This document shows, one piece after another, positions 56,001 through 57,393 of a stretch of 64,000 nucleotides of DNA. Below the pieces are notes generated by a model that saw only the letters and a program-made list of their open reading frames with translations, did no database searches and was not told the DNA's origin. The position numbers were made by a program, and so were the translations under genes. Source of the DNA: Congeria kusceri (lineage: Eukaryota > Mollusca > Bivalvia > Myida > Dreissenidae); NCBI GenBank assembly GCA_027627225.1, contig CM051029.1:73723078-73787077 (forward strand), in the 5' to 3' direction. How positions within the stretch are numbered: the stretch's first letter is position 1; each line of letters begins with the position of its first letter.

Positions 56001-56969
56001 TAGCAAAAACGATACATGTGGCATTGTCTTGTTATAATTTAGCATTTAAATCCCTATCCAGCATCATTTTGACCTTTTTATGTCAATGGAATCCCAGTCA
56101 ACTCCAAATTGGTTTGATCAACCGAAAGAAGAAAATAACTATATTATTAACATCATAGGCACTTCATGGTTCTTGTCTTACTTCCTATGCTGTAGGTACT
56201 ATAAATAGTTGATAGTATTTTTATACAATCAACTCTGATAAATGTCCATTAATAAAATATGACTATAAATTAAATTGATCAGCTGATCTGAAAAACAATG
56301 TTATAATTTATTTTAATATGCTCTCCATCTGAGTATGTAGATCTTATATGTATGCTACTAATAAGTGGTGAAACACATTAAGAGACAGCTGTCAGACTAT
56401 CCCAGTGGTTGACACCCTCACTTCTCATATTGTGGTCAATAACGATACAATTCACAGAGATGTACAATTCCGCGCAACACATTTTATTATAAATACTATT
56501 TAGATGCTTTTGCCCATAAACTAGGTAGCACTTATATTCATATTAGTAGTAAACCATATGTTCAGTCAACCAAACTGAGGAGACATATGTTAATTAATTG
56601 ATTAATATTTATTTGTCTATCTTTTTTTTCATAATGAGTTTAATCTTGACTTTTTTTGTGTTTCATATTACTTTTTAATAAATGACAATGGACAATGCAA
56701 ACAATATTTTATTTCATCATTAAACATATTATTTCATTCATTGTCTGAATGCAGTATAGGGTGGTACGCTTCGTCCTGCAAAGTGGTACGCTTCATCCTG
56801 GTACGCTTGGGTAATGGTGCGCTTCATCTGACATTGTTTAATTTAAGTTCTACATCACACAGCGCCAAAATAAATAACGAAATTATTAGTACCTGTCATA
56901 TTTCATTATCTGTCGATGTTCGTCTTCTGTCAACTCCAAATTCTCACTTTCCCGTGCCATATCAAACAT
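4910..56969 (-). CDS. KDM6A: Lysine demethylase 6A/UTX, 5' half (11 coding exons, 3' end outside window)
   Basis: The join runs on the minus strand through exons 56969-56893, 46625-46559, 45416-45278, 44671-44622, 36587-36529, 15860-15740, 14639-14585, 14223-14189, 7061-6965, 5391-5265 and 5008-4910. Every junction is AG/GT and every phase matches the next exon, giving about 308 residues. The translation follows the vertebrate UTX N-terminus block by block, including [33 protein letters not shown] and [15 protein letters not shown]6B lacks this TPR array, so this is the UTX/KDM6A type. In the family the TPRs scaffold the MLL3/4 (COMPASS-like) complex and a C-terminal JmjC domain removes methyl groups from H3K27 in the nucleus. 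The JmjC exons are not in the window. Intron sizes range from about 256 bp to 20.7 kb. The identification is firm. The exon ends are my reading, without transcript support. Confidence 0.96.
5265..5391 (-). CDS. KDM6A: KDM6A coding exon 10
   Basis: Acceptor ATTTCAG, GT completes glycine, then [20 protein letters not shown], followed by [20 protein letters not shown] and G, plus AG, donor GTATGT. It matches [20 protein letters not shown] and KSLEADPNSGQSWYFLG. A canonical TPR with G, A and P-like positions. Phase is 1 in and 2 out. The acceptor and first codons (GWLYH) are the seed-like sequence of the 33-bp minisatellite immediately upstream. Confidence 0.96.
5391..6452 (-). repeat. 33-bp minisatellite made of the exon 10 acceptor
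   Basis: About 32 units of 33 bp, with some 31-bp variants lacking two bases. On the coding (minus) strand a unit reads TTTCAG, GCTGGTTGTACCACATG, TCATACCATA. The true junction reads TTTCAG, GTTGGCTGTACCACACG. Thus each unit holds a near copy of the 3' splice site plus the first exon codons (GWLYH). It fills two thirds of the 1.57-kb intron. Long open frames in this array on both strands are artefacts of the period. Confidence 0.95.
6821..6965 (-). repeat. 29-bp minisatellite made of the exon 9 donor
   Basis: Exactly five units, ending at 6849, 6878, 6907, 6936 and 6965. On the coding strand every unit contains GGTGAGTGGGTGGAGGGTG. The fifth abuts exon 9 and supplies its real donor; the other four are identical over GTGAGTGGGTGGAG and differ only on the exon side (TACG instead of CTCG). 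Confidence 0.96.
6965..7061 (-). CDS. KDM6A: KDM6A coding exon 9
   Basis: Acceptor GTTTAAG, then [20 protein letters not shown], followed by [12 protein letters not shown] plus G, then donor GTGAGT. It matches RKYHSAKEAYEQ and KATVLQQLG of vertebrate UTX. Phase is 0 in and 1 out. The last exon base is also the last base of a five-unit 29-bp repeat that copies the donor. A SINE-like repeat ends within 45 bp of the acceptor, and its reading frame is open into this exon. Confidence 0.95.
7100..7408 (-). mobile_element. tRNA-headed repeat, family B (SINE-like), copy 1
   Basis: On the minus strand the head (about 7408-7335) resembles a tRNA: GCCGGACTCAGTCGGTAGAGCGC with box A, then GAGTTTGAACCCCAGCCCGG with a degraded box B. 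The body has CCCTACTTGAATCAGA and the tail AAAATCCAAACAAAAAACA. Related copies are at 13155, 15065, 18350 and 33938. Confidence 0.8.
7888..8358. repeat. Duplicated 95-bp block flanking a 48-bp minisatellite
   Basis: The block from CACTGTCACATAAAACCTGG to ACTCAACGTATC occurs at 7893-7980 and again at 8263-8360. Between them, 8066-8205 holds about three units of 42-48 bp (AACCCGTACCCGCAATGCC, then TGCCCTCAATGAGAGAGAAA). Confidence 0.88.
8362..9312. mobile_element. Family E element interrupted by about 570 bp
   Basis: The two ends (AGGGAAGTTAGTAATTTACTC near 8355 and AATGAAAGCCCTG near 9300) match the intact copies at 17883-18268 and 19378-19736. The inner sequence from about 8595 to 9165 is absent from those copies. 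It starts next to a T-tract and G-tract and is probably a later insertion of unknown type. Confidence 0.65.
9390..9600. repeat. Degenerate short tandem repeat
   Basis: Several diverged units around GATTATGAGTAGTCAAATAG and TAAATGTGAATGAAAGATTA. Period is irregular, about 55-65 bp. Confidence 0.55.
9601..10290. other. Intronic stretch without a recognised feature
   Basis: An open frame at 9709-9963 (plus) follows an AACAG but has no family resemblance and no supporting donor. I see no repeat or RNA gene here. Confidence 0.4.
10306..10384. repeat. Two 37-bp direct repeats
   Basis: AATACACCAGTTTTGAAACT followed by GATTCCTATAATCTCT occurs twice in tandem. Confidence 0.9.
10450..10605. repeat. 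C-rich tandem repeat, three units
   Basis: Three copies of AGCAGGAGCCCCCCACCCCA followed by CCCCCCTACACTTACATA, with two copies preceded by AGCTTACGAC. Pyrimidine-rich strand asymmetry is strong. Confidence 0.9.
11388..11570. repeat. Minisatellite, about six units of 28-30 bp
   Basis: Units of AAATGTGTAGAACAAATGAG followed by CAAGTGT, with small length changes. Long minus-strand frames here come from the repeat. Confidence 0.9.
11622..11755. repeat. Two 66-bp tandem units
   Basis: CAGATTCATATTATCATCAT followed by CAAGTTACGTTAAGTC is repeated identically. Confidence 0.93.
11756..13150. other. Intronic AT-rich stretch without a recognised feature
   Basis: No exon, RNA gene or clear repeat found on either strand. 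Exon 8 lies further upstream at 14189. Confidence 0.5.
13155..13500 (+). mobile_element. Family B repeat, inverted composite copy
   Basis: Contains box B-like GAGTTCGAACCCCAGCCC on the plus strand, then the body and tail of the family, ending AATCCAAATAAACAAAC. An inverted tail-like segment (TTTGTTTGGATTTAACAG) precedes the head, so both ends face outwards. Probably a fold-back rearrangement. Confidence 0.7.
13643..13897. mobile_element. Fold-back element, family A
   Basis: Starts GAGGCGCATCGTGGGAAAACC and ends TTTTCTCACGACGCCCCTC; inner arms AGCCTGTGCAGACTGCACAG. Lies between exon 8 and exon 9 of KDM6A. Confidence 0.85.
14189..14223 (-). CDS. KDM6A: KDM6A coding exon 8 (35-bp microexon)
   Basis: Acceptor ATATTTCAG, TC completes isoleucine, then [11 protein letters not shown], donor GTAAGT. 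It matches the UTX segment IQFHIAHLYETQ. At 35 bp it encodes only 11 full codons. Skipping it would shift the frame by 2, so it should be constitutive. Phase is 1 in and 0 out. Confidence 0.94.
14585..14639 (-). CDS. KDM6A: KDM6A coding exon 7 (55 bp)
   Basis: Acceptor GTTTCAG, then [18 protein letters not shown] plus A, donor GTAAGT. It matches HFQLALVDCNPCTLSNAE, with the DCNPC motif intact. It leaves in phase 1, and A joins TC of the next exon to give isoleucine. Too short for an ORF scan, but the family match and splice sites are clear. Confidence 0.95.
14735..14958. mobile_element. Fold-back element, family A (degraded)
   Basis: Starts AGGAGTGTCGTGG and ends TTTCCCACGACACACCTC; middle arms partly lost. 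Sits about 100 bp upstream of exon 7 in a 1.1-kb intron. Confidence 0.78.
15062..15296 (-). mobile_element. Family B repeat (tRNA-headed), shortened copy
   Basis: Tail side TTTGTTTGGATTTTTCGCC, head side on the minus strand GGCTACCTCAGTTGGTAGAGC with box B GGTTCGAATCCCAGCCC reading from 15245. The middle (CCCTACTTGAATC block) is deleted. Confidence 0.78.
15375..15560. repeat. Single copy of the 165-175-bp repeat seen at 48.9-49.7 kb
   Basis: Shares GGTCATAAGCAACAACTGTG, TAAGTATCCAAGTG and GGTGTTGGTGCTAGA with the array at 48949-49600, and the same end (ATATGCCTCCTTCATCAATC). Confidence 0.75.
15740..15860 (-). CDS. KDM6A: KDM6A coding exon 6
   Basis: Acceptor TTTCCAG, G completes leucine, then [18 protein letters not shown], followed by [20 protein letters not shown] and LK, then donor GTAGAA. 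It aligns with [20 protein letters not shown] and [20 protein letters not shown]. It forms two TPR helices with the conserved small residues at the packing positions. Phase is 2 in and 0 out. Confidence 0.97.
16028..16412. mobile_element. Dispersed repeat, family C
   Basis: About 380 bp from TTGTGTTCACCTTTGGGG to GGCCCTAAAAAACAACACTG, including CCCTTCAGATGGGGAATTTT and AATGGGGCCGAATTTCGGCC. Other copies: 21793, 23298, 37203, 44250, 46098, 49690. Best copies begin CAGTGTTTTTTT and end AAAACACTG, so the ends are inverted repeats. No coding capacity. Confidence 0.75.
16452..16742. repeat. Four units of a 60-73-bp tandem repeat
   Basis: TTGCAAGAAGGATGAATACA followed by AGAAAATACAAAATGTGC; units of 73 bp, the third shortened by loss of CTGTATATTG. 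Confidence 0.92.
17247..17876. repeat. 101-bp satellite, about six units
   Basis: Units of 101 bp starting GCAATATTTAGATGTTTTG, containing GGACAAGTTGGACGTAG and ending ATATCACAAGCATGAT. One unit has an internal 31-bp partial duplication (17727-17760). Overlapping 72-residue minus-strand frames are repeat artefacts. Confidence 0.94.
17883..18268. mobile_element. Family E element, intact copy
   Basis: From CAGGGCTTTCATTAACTTTT to AACTTCCCTTTATGCAAGCC. Terminal inverted repeats of the CAGGGCTTNCATTAA type. CATGAT flanks both sides, a likely target-site duplication. Contains repeated GGAAGTT blocks near both ends. Confidence 0.7.
18350..18622 (-). mobile_element. Family B repeat (tRNA-headed)
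   Basis: Tail TTTGTTTGAAATTTTCGCC, body CTGCCCTACTTGAATCAGAG, head on the minus strand GCCGGCTAGCTCAGTTGG followed by AGAGCGCTGGG. Part of the anticodon-region equivalent is deleted. Confidence 0.8.
18699..18892. mobile_element. Fold-back element, family A, truncated
   Basis: Starts GAGGCATGTCTTGGGGAAAC and keeps the left arm and middle, but stops inside the right arm at TTAGCCTGTG. Confidence 0.75.
19295..19891. mobile_element. Fold-back element, family A, interrupted by family E
   Basis: Left part 19295-19377 (GAGGCGTGTCGTGGG to CACTTGTATG) and right part 19737-19891 (TATGGTATTTTCTG to CACGACATGCCTC). The 359 bp between are a family E element. Confidence 0.82.
19378..19736. mobile_element. 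Family E element nested in family A
   Basis: CAGGGCTTTCATTAAC at the left and TTAATGCAAGCCCTG at the right; TGTATG on both flanks is a likely target duplication. Confidence 0.75.
20175..20690 (-). mobile_element. tRNA-headed repeat, family D
   Basis: Same organisation as the copy at 4237-4715. The tRNA-like part at 20390-20318 is more degraded: the B-box equivalent reads GGTTCGAACC and the D-arm region has lost the conserved GG pair. Confidence 0.72.
20713..20880. repeat. Two 81-bp tandem units
   Basis: AATAGTCATCCAAAGTCATA followed by ACAAGACAATTCCTTC occurs twice with one or two changes. Confidence 0.85.
21793..22150. mobile_element. Dispersed repeat, family C
   Basis: Contains CCCTTCAGATAGGGAATTTT, TTGGTTTGATGAAAAATTGC and ends AAAAAAAACACTG. 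Confidence 0.72.
22151..23290. other. Intronic stretch without a recognised feature
   Basis: AT-rich, no exon or repeat unit recognised on either strand. Confidence 0.45.
23298..23655. mobile_element. Dispersed repeat, family C (diverged)
   Basis: TTTTTTCACCTTTGGGGGAA, CAGACAGGGAATTTTATGGC and a right end near GCCCCAAATTGGCCC. Confidence 0.68.
23660..25640. other. Intronic stretch without a recognised feature
   Basis: Small open frames (23641-23918) have no coding character. The part near 24.0-24.3 kb is less AT-rich but matches nothing I know. Confidence 0.4.
25640..26122. mobile_element. Inverted-repeat element with GTAGGCAATGGCAAAC ends
   Basis: TTTGCCATTGCCTACCTACC near 25676 is the inverse of GGGTAGGCAATGGCAAAC near 26085, and the outer flanks also echo (GGCCAAAATT... 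and ...CATGGCC). About 480 bp, no coding capacity. The GTAGGTAGG motif also occurs in the element at 41262-41598. Confidence 0.65.
26726..27105. repeat. Four 95-bp tandem units
   Basis: Unit starts ATTCTGTAGTTACATGTACC and ends TTTAAAGGGACCTGTTCACAG. Unit starts are 26726, 26821, 26916 and 27011. The last 20 bp of the unit are the terminal sequence of the family D element that follows. Confidence 0.93.
27093..27495 (+). mobile_element. tRNA-headed repeat, family D (inverted copy)
   Basis: Starts AAAGGGACCTGTTCACAG and ends ACAGGTCCCTGG. The tRNA-like part at 27310-27380 (GTCGGAATGGAAGAGTGGG to GGGTTCGGTTCC) is on the plus strand here. Confidence 0.75.
27500..28980. other. Intronic stretch without a recognised feature
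   Basis: Several frames of 60-95 codons exist but none shows family motifs or splice context. Confidence 0.4.
28988..29204. repeat. Diverged tandem duplication, about 115-bp unit
   Basis: TTTGACATTTACCAAGTAC, CATTGTGTATCTTG and AAAAATGAGTTCATCATT recur in the same order in both halves. Confidence 0.8.
29321..29710 (+). pseudogene. Degenerate C-terminal fragment of a non-LTR retrotransposon (jockey/I-like)
   Basis: The frame starting near 29339 reads [20 protein letters not shown], then [12 protein letters not shown], a [27 protein letters not shown], a [11 protein letters not shown], and later VKHMLINC. The RIGHTRLTH block followed by a Cys/His cluster (C-x-x-Y, VKHML-x-x-C) is the conserved tail downstream of the RNase H region in many jockey/I-type LINEs. 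Two in-frame stops (29468 and near 29537) make it dead. The reverse transcriptase and endonuclease parts are missing upstream, as expected for 5' truncation. Confidence 0.72.
29800..30150 (+). mobile_element. tRNA-headed repeat, family F, copy 1
   Basis: About 260 bp of shared body (CTGAAATTTAGATATTAATA, TTTTGACGTCAGAATTGTG) precede a tRNA-like part, TAGCGCAGTTGGTTAAAGCG with GTCGTGAGTTCGAT as B box. It is nearly identical to 62041-62365. Confidence 0.75.
30824..31088. mobile_element. Fold-back element, family A (best preserved)
   Basis: TGAGGCGCGTCGTGGGAAAA to TTTTCCCACGACGCGCCTCA with long matching arms (about 100 bp each side of an AT-rich centre). Good reference copy for the family. Confidence 0.88.
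31236..31335. repeat. GAT/ATG trinucleotide microsatellite
   Basis: Imperfect GATGATGATG run interrupted by GGTGGTGGTG. Confidence 0.9.
31591..31824. mobile_element. Fold-back element, family A (left end worn)
   Basis: Right arm is clear (CTTTACGCACATGCATTAAG, TTTTCCCTCGACGCGCC); left arm keeps only GAGGGGCAAAGTGTGCGC. Confidence 0.8.
32030..32262. repeat. TTA/ATC microsatellite
   Basis: TTATTATTATCATTATCAC-type runs; the open frames on both strands are poly-Ile and poly-Asp/Asn artefacts. Confidence 0.9.
32400..33930. other. Intronic stretch without a recognised feature
   Basis: AT-rich; one 70-codon plus-strand frame at 32556-32768 has no recognisable domain. Confidence 0.42.
33938..34182 (-). 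mobile_element. Family B repeat (tRNA-headed)
   Basis: Tail TTTGGATTTTTCGCCATTTT, body CTGCCCTACTTGAATCAGAG, head on the minus strand GCCGGGCTAGCTCAGTTGG. Box B region deleted. Confidence 0.78.
34246..34490. mobile_element. Fold-back element, family A (lacks extreme left end)
   Basis: Starts inside the left arm (CTTAATGCATCTGCGTAAAG) and ends TTTCCCACAACACGCCTCA. Confidence 0.8.
34735..35296. repeat. Degenerate 120-125-bp tandem repeat, about 4.5 units
   Basis: Each unit has ATGCACAACTAGA, AATCCTGTTAAGTT, GTCAAAATCCGACC and GAGAACAAGCGCAGAC. Copies differ by 15-25%, so the array is old. Open plus-strand frames here (34692-35300) come from the repeat. Confidence 0.85.
35296..36112. repeat. 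20-bp minisatellite, about 40 units
   Basis: Unit CACTACACCAGTGATCTGGA, drifting to CACTACACCAGTGATCTGAA in the right half. Begins directly at the end of the preceding 120-bp repeat. Confidence 0.95.
36272..36457. mobile_element. Short inverted-repeat element (CAGGGTTGTCATTAT ends)
   Basis: CAGGGTTGTCATTATTAA at the left and TTGATAATGACAACCCTG at the right, about 186 bp. hAT-like CAGGG termini. It lies 70 bp from the exon 5 donor. Confidence 0.75.
36529..36587 (-). CDS. KDM6A: KDM6A coding exon 5 (59 bp)
   Basis: Acceptor GTTTTCAG, then [19 protein letters not shown] plus CT, donor GTAAGT. It matches NAAFLYGLGLVYFHYNAFQ, a highly conserved UTX TPR. Phase is 0 in and 2 out. The codon split with exon 6 gives leucine where vertebrates have tryptophan. 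The exon is isolated between an 8.0-kb and a 20.7-kb intron, both filled with repeats. Confidence 0.96.
36722..37130. repeat. 191-bp tandem duplication plus a partial third copy
   Basis: CTATCTTATTATCGGTACTG recurs at 36731 and 36922; the AATAGATCTTTTCACAGACTG part occurs a third time near 37085. Confidence 0.92.
37203..37578. mobile_element. Dispersed repeat, family C (full length)
   Basis: CAGTGTTTTTTTTAGGGCC to GGTGAAAAAAAACACTG, inverse orientation to most other copies. Good example of the CAGTG terminal inverted repeats. Confidence 0.8.
37591..38079. mobile_element. Non-autonomous hAT-type element with perfect 8-bp target duplication
   Basis: Flanked on both sides by ATAACCAC (37583-37590 and 38080-38087). 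Ends are inverted: TAGAGCTGCCAGGATTC at the left and GAATCGTTGCAGCTCTA at the right, followed inwards by TCGAT-rich sequence. An 8-bp duplication and this end type fit the hAT superfamily. No transposase frame, so it is non-autonomous. Confidence 0.88.
38185..41065. repeat. 2.9-kb satellite array, about 66 units of 43 bp
   Basis: Unit TGTAATGGGGCCTTGCACAA, then ACATCAAGTATTATATATAA, then TTA. Two main variants (ATATATACTTATG and ATATATAATAATG) are intermixed, with the second dominant towards the right. The only ORF is a repeat artefact. It lies in the 8.0-kb intron between exons 4 and 5. Confidence 0.96.
41262..41598. mobile_element. Inverted-repeat element (GGCGAAAAAAATTATGTTTG ends)
   Basis: AATTATGTTTGTTTCAGGT at the left and ACCTGAAACAAACATAATT at the right, about 335 bp, with a C-tract and TAGGGTAGGTAGGG motif inside. 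Confidence 0.82.
41967..42176. mobile_element. Fold-back element, family A (rearranged)
   Basis: Left arm contains a threefold repeat of ATTAATGCATGTGCGTAAAG-like sequence; right end TTTTCCCAAGACACGCC. Confidence 0.78.
42980..43953. repeat. 81-bp satellite, 12 units
   Basis: Unit TTTTCTGGCAGTACAACACC, ... GTATATGAATTACAGAATTA, ... CAGCTGTCTGTGATCTACTA. Units are nearly identical; A/G at ACCACTGG or ACCGCTGG and GTCTGT or GACTGT mark sub-types, suggesting recent expansion in blocks. Confidence 0.96.
44250..44568. mobile_element. Dispersed repeat, family C
   Basis: CAGTGTTTTTTTCACCTTCG to CCATAAAAAAACCCACTG; internal deletion in the GGGGCCGAATTTCGGCC part. Confidence 0.78.
44622..44671 (-). 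CDS. KDM6A: KDM6A coding exon 4 (50 bp)
   Basis: Acceptor GTTGCAG, completes an alanine codon, then [16 protein letters not shown], donor GTCAGT. It corresponds to ALSAYQRYYSLQSDYWK, the second helix of a TPR. Phase is 1 in and 0 out. A CAGTG-type dispersed repeat ends about 50 bp downstream of the donor. Confidence 0.94.
44851..45074. mobile_element. Fold-back element, family A
   Basis: ATGAGGCGTGGCTTGGGAAAA to TTTTCCCGCGACATGCC; left arm shortened. Within the intron between exons 3 and 4. Confidence 0.82.
45278..45416 (-). CDS. KDM6A: KDM6A coding exon 3
   Basis: Acceptor TTGACAG, then [15 protein letters not shown], a lysine- and arginine-rich stretch [11 protein letters not shown], then [16 protein letters not shown], donor GTGAGA. 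The last part is the first clear TPR helix pair and corresponds to FFCQLGHFNLLLEDYPK in vertebrates. The basic insert [14 protein letters not shown] is longer than in the vertebrate protein and may be a lineage-specific loop between helices. It enters in phase 0 and leaves in phase 1. Downstream, a fold-back element (44851-45074) occupies over a third of the 606-bp intron. Confidence 0.95.
45525..45855. mobile_element. Bivalve-type dispersed repeat (AACAAGAGCTGT family)
   Basis: Starts AACAAGAGCTGTATCAGGAC, has twice GTTATGGGCCTTGGTCAGT, and ends GAGTAGAATAGCTCACACT, TTGTGAATAGTCTAGCT. From memory, this type of sequence is widespread in bivalve genomes as a short retroelement. Class uncertain. 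Confidence 0.55.
46098..46462. mobile_element. Dispersed repeat, family C (inverted)
   Basis: AGTGTTTTTTTCGGGCCC to CCCCCAAAGGTAAAAAAAATGCTGG, includes AATTCCCCGCCTGAAGGGCC. About 95 bp from the exon 2 donor. Confidence 0.76.
46559..46625 (-). CDS. KDM6A: KDM6A coding exon 2
   Basis: Acceptor TTTTCAG, then T plus 22 codons beginning [19 protein letters not shown] and ending EK, then donor [21 protein letters not shown] aligns with the UTX segment FGFVRFHEDGARTK. It enters in phase 2 and leaves in phase 0. The preceding intron is 10.3 kb and the following one 1.14 kb. The exon is only 67 bp. Confidence 0.93.
46688..46755. mobile_element. Family A fold-back, single left arm
   Basis: GAGGCGTGTTGTGAGAAAACC to GGATAAGCCTATGCA; the rest is missing. 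Confidence 0.7.
47132..47400. mobile_element. Inverted-repeat element (GTATTCACAAAGCTCC ends)
   Basis: CTGGGCCCGTATTCACAAAG at the left and CTTTGTGAATACCAGCCCAGG at the right, with CTTAGGGAAAACTTAAG mirrored by CTTAAGTTAAGATTTCCCTTAGG. About 270 bp. Confidence 0.85.
47795..47890. repeat. Two 43-bp tandem units
   Basis: AATAACTAAATGATAAACAC followed by ATTTCA occurs twice. Confidence 0.85.
48620..48960. repeat. Dispersed repeat with inverted partner at 52340-52620
   Basis: AATAATCTGGAACCAGAAAAG, GTTTGTAACGGTGCT and GATGGCAATTC...GGGGGGATTTTGGTCTGAAA are mirrored on the other strand at 52.35-52.6 kb. Confidence 0.75.
48945..49650. repeat. 165-175-bp tandem repeat, four units and a unique tail
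   Basis: Units start AAATTAGGTCAAGGTCAAAG near 48949, 49114, 49288 and 49461, with TAAGTATCCAAGTGTTGTAG and GGTGTTGGTGCTAGACG. The array ends GGACGGAAGGACAGACAGG, TATATGCCTCCTGCATCAAG. A single dispersed copy is at 15375-15560. Confidence 0.88.
49690..49950. mobile_element. Family C repeat, 5'-truncated
   Basis: Starts inside the element at TTTATATTTTACTTTCTGAT and keeps the right end AATTTCGGCCCCAAATTGGCC. Confidence 0.75.
50332..50412. repeat. Short clustered motif, five GGCGAACGGA-like units
   Basis: GGTGAACGGACC, GGCGAACGGGATTTA, GGCGAATGGAACAAA, GGCGAAGAGAATTTA and GGCGAACTGACC, spaced 16-18 bp. Origin unknown. Confidence 0.7.
51367..51380 (+). promoter_or_regulatory. DR2-type nuclear-receptor half-site pair in a GC-richer patch
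   Basis: GGGTCA, spacer CG, AGGTCA. The surrounding 51340-51420 is richer in GC and CpG than its neighbourhood, as in some promoters. This is a motif observation; function is inferred. Confidence 0.3.
52347..53477. mobile_element. Inverted-repeat element (CAGGGGTCTC ends) with a nested element
   Basis: CAGGGGTCTCGATCTCC at the left and AGAGAGACCCCTG at the right. Inside it, 52636-52977 is a second element with CAGGGCCCTCAATC at the left and ACTGAGGGCC at the right, flanked by CTAGCTTA on both sides (8-bp duplication, hAT-like). The open frame at 52552-52827 overlaps both and looks spurious. Confidence 0.7.
53641..56829. mobile_element. 3.2-kb region bounded by inverted clusters of AAGCGTACCA motifs
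   Basis: 53641-53709 contains four direct copies of (GGATG)AAGCGTACCA; 56758-56829 contains four copies of its complement TGGTACGCTT(CATCC). The two clusters face each other. No transposase frame is visible between them. The right cluster ends about 63 bp from the KDM6A exon 1 donor. Confidence 0.6.
55122..55257. repeat. Long near-perfect hairpin
   Basis: Left arm 55122-55183 (TTTGTGGTTCTGTTGCTGAT, GTTATTTTCTAAAT) and right arm 55199-55257 (ATTTAGAAAATAACAGCAGT, AACAGAACCACAAAT) pair with a loop of about 15 nt. The 40 bp next to the loop have only a few mismatches; the outer part is AT-rich. It could be a fold-back element or a precursor of small RNA. Confidence 0.85.
56893..56969 (-). CDS. 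KDM6A: KDM6A coding exon 1 (start codon)
   Basis: Reads [18 protein letters not shown] and so on, ending KYD plus AG, then donor GTACTA. The segment [14 protein letters not shown] corresponds to the vertebrate LTAEEREALGGLDS segment just before the first TPR. Two in-frame ATGs exist, at 56969 (A at -3, T at +4) and 56960 (G at -3, G at +4). An in-frame TAG lies eight codons upstream of the first, which closes the frame. Scanning favours the upstream ATG. The alanine- and serine-rich N-terminal extension of vertebrate UTX is absent. The exon ends in phase 2, and the next exon supplies T to complete a serine codon. The exon is missed by simple ORF scanning because it is short. Untranslated exon sequence upstream cannot be delimited. 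Confidence 0.88.
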
Positions 56970-56974
56970 ACTAA

Positions 56975-57390
56975 CACGTTTCTGAGCGAACAGCTATCCT
57001 TTTGTTTGATAAATTCACATAATACCCTTAAATTTCCCAAATATATTTTCCAGGAGGAAGCTGTGCGTGATACAGGCAAATCAAAGATGACTGCTTTCCA
57101 CATCACAGAAATCAACCAGGATAAAACAAAGGTTACATAGCACTAATAAATAGATCACTTCATACAAATAAGACGACGAATTATGTACTTGAATGACTTT
57201 TTGCTGTCTGATAACGTTTTCTCAGCTATTGATTTCTGCTTACTGGTTAGCGACCTATTTTTCGCCCGTACCAATTATGCATATTCGCCCACTAGTGAAA
57301 AATAGTCAAACCAACAAACAAATACTGTAAACCATGCTGGAGTTGATTCGCCTTTTTGTTTTGATAAACTTAGCCGATTATTGCGGAAAT
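56975..57390. other. Presumed KDM6A promoter and 5' UTR region
   Basis: Lies directly upstream of the start codon on the minus strand. I see no convincing TATA box or initiator. The plus-strand candidate exon 57054-57140 is here. Confidence 0.4.
57054..57140 (+). CDS. Possible terminal coding exon of an unidentified plus-strand gene
   Basis: A TATTTTCCAG acceptor precedes GAGGAAGCT and the frame EEAVRDTGKSKMTAFHITE, followed by INQDKTKVT and a TAG stop. AATAAA follows at 57145-57150. The codon choice looks coding and the frame is open, but I do not recognise the protein. It lies about 85 bp upstream of the KDM6A start on the other strand, so transcripts of the two would overlap. Upstream exons could not be placed securely. 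Candidates near 51.4 and 52.1 kb are weak. It could also be 5' UTR of KDM6A that happens to be open on the opposite strand. Confidence 0.33.
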   Translation, partial: EEAVRDTGKSKMTAFHITEINQDKTKVT

Positions 57391-57393
57391 TCA

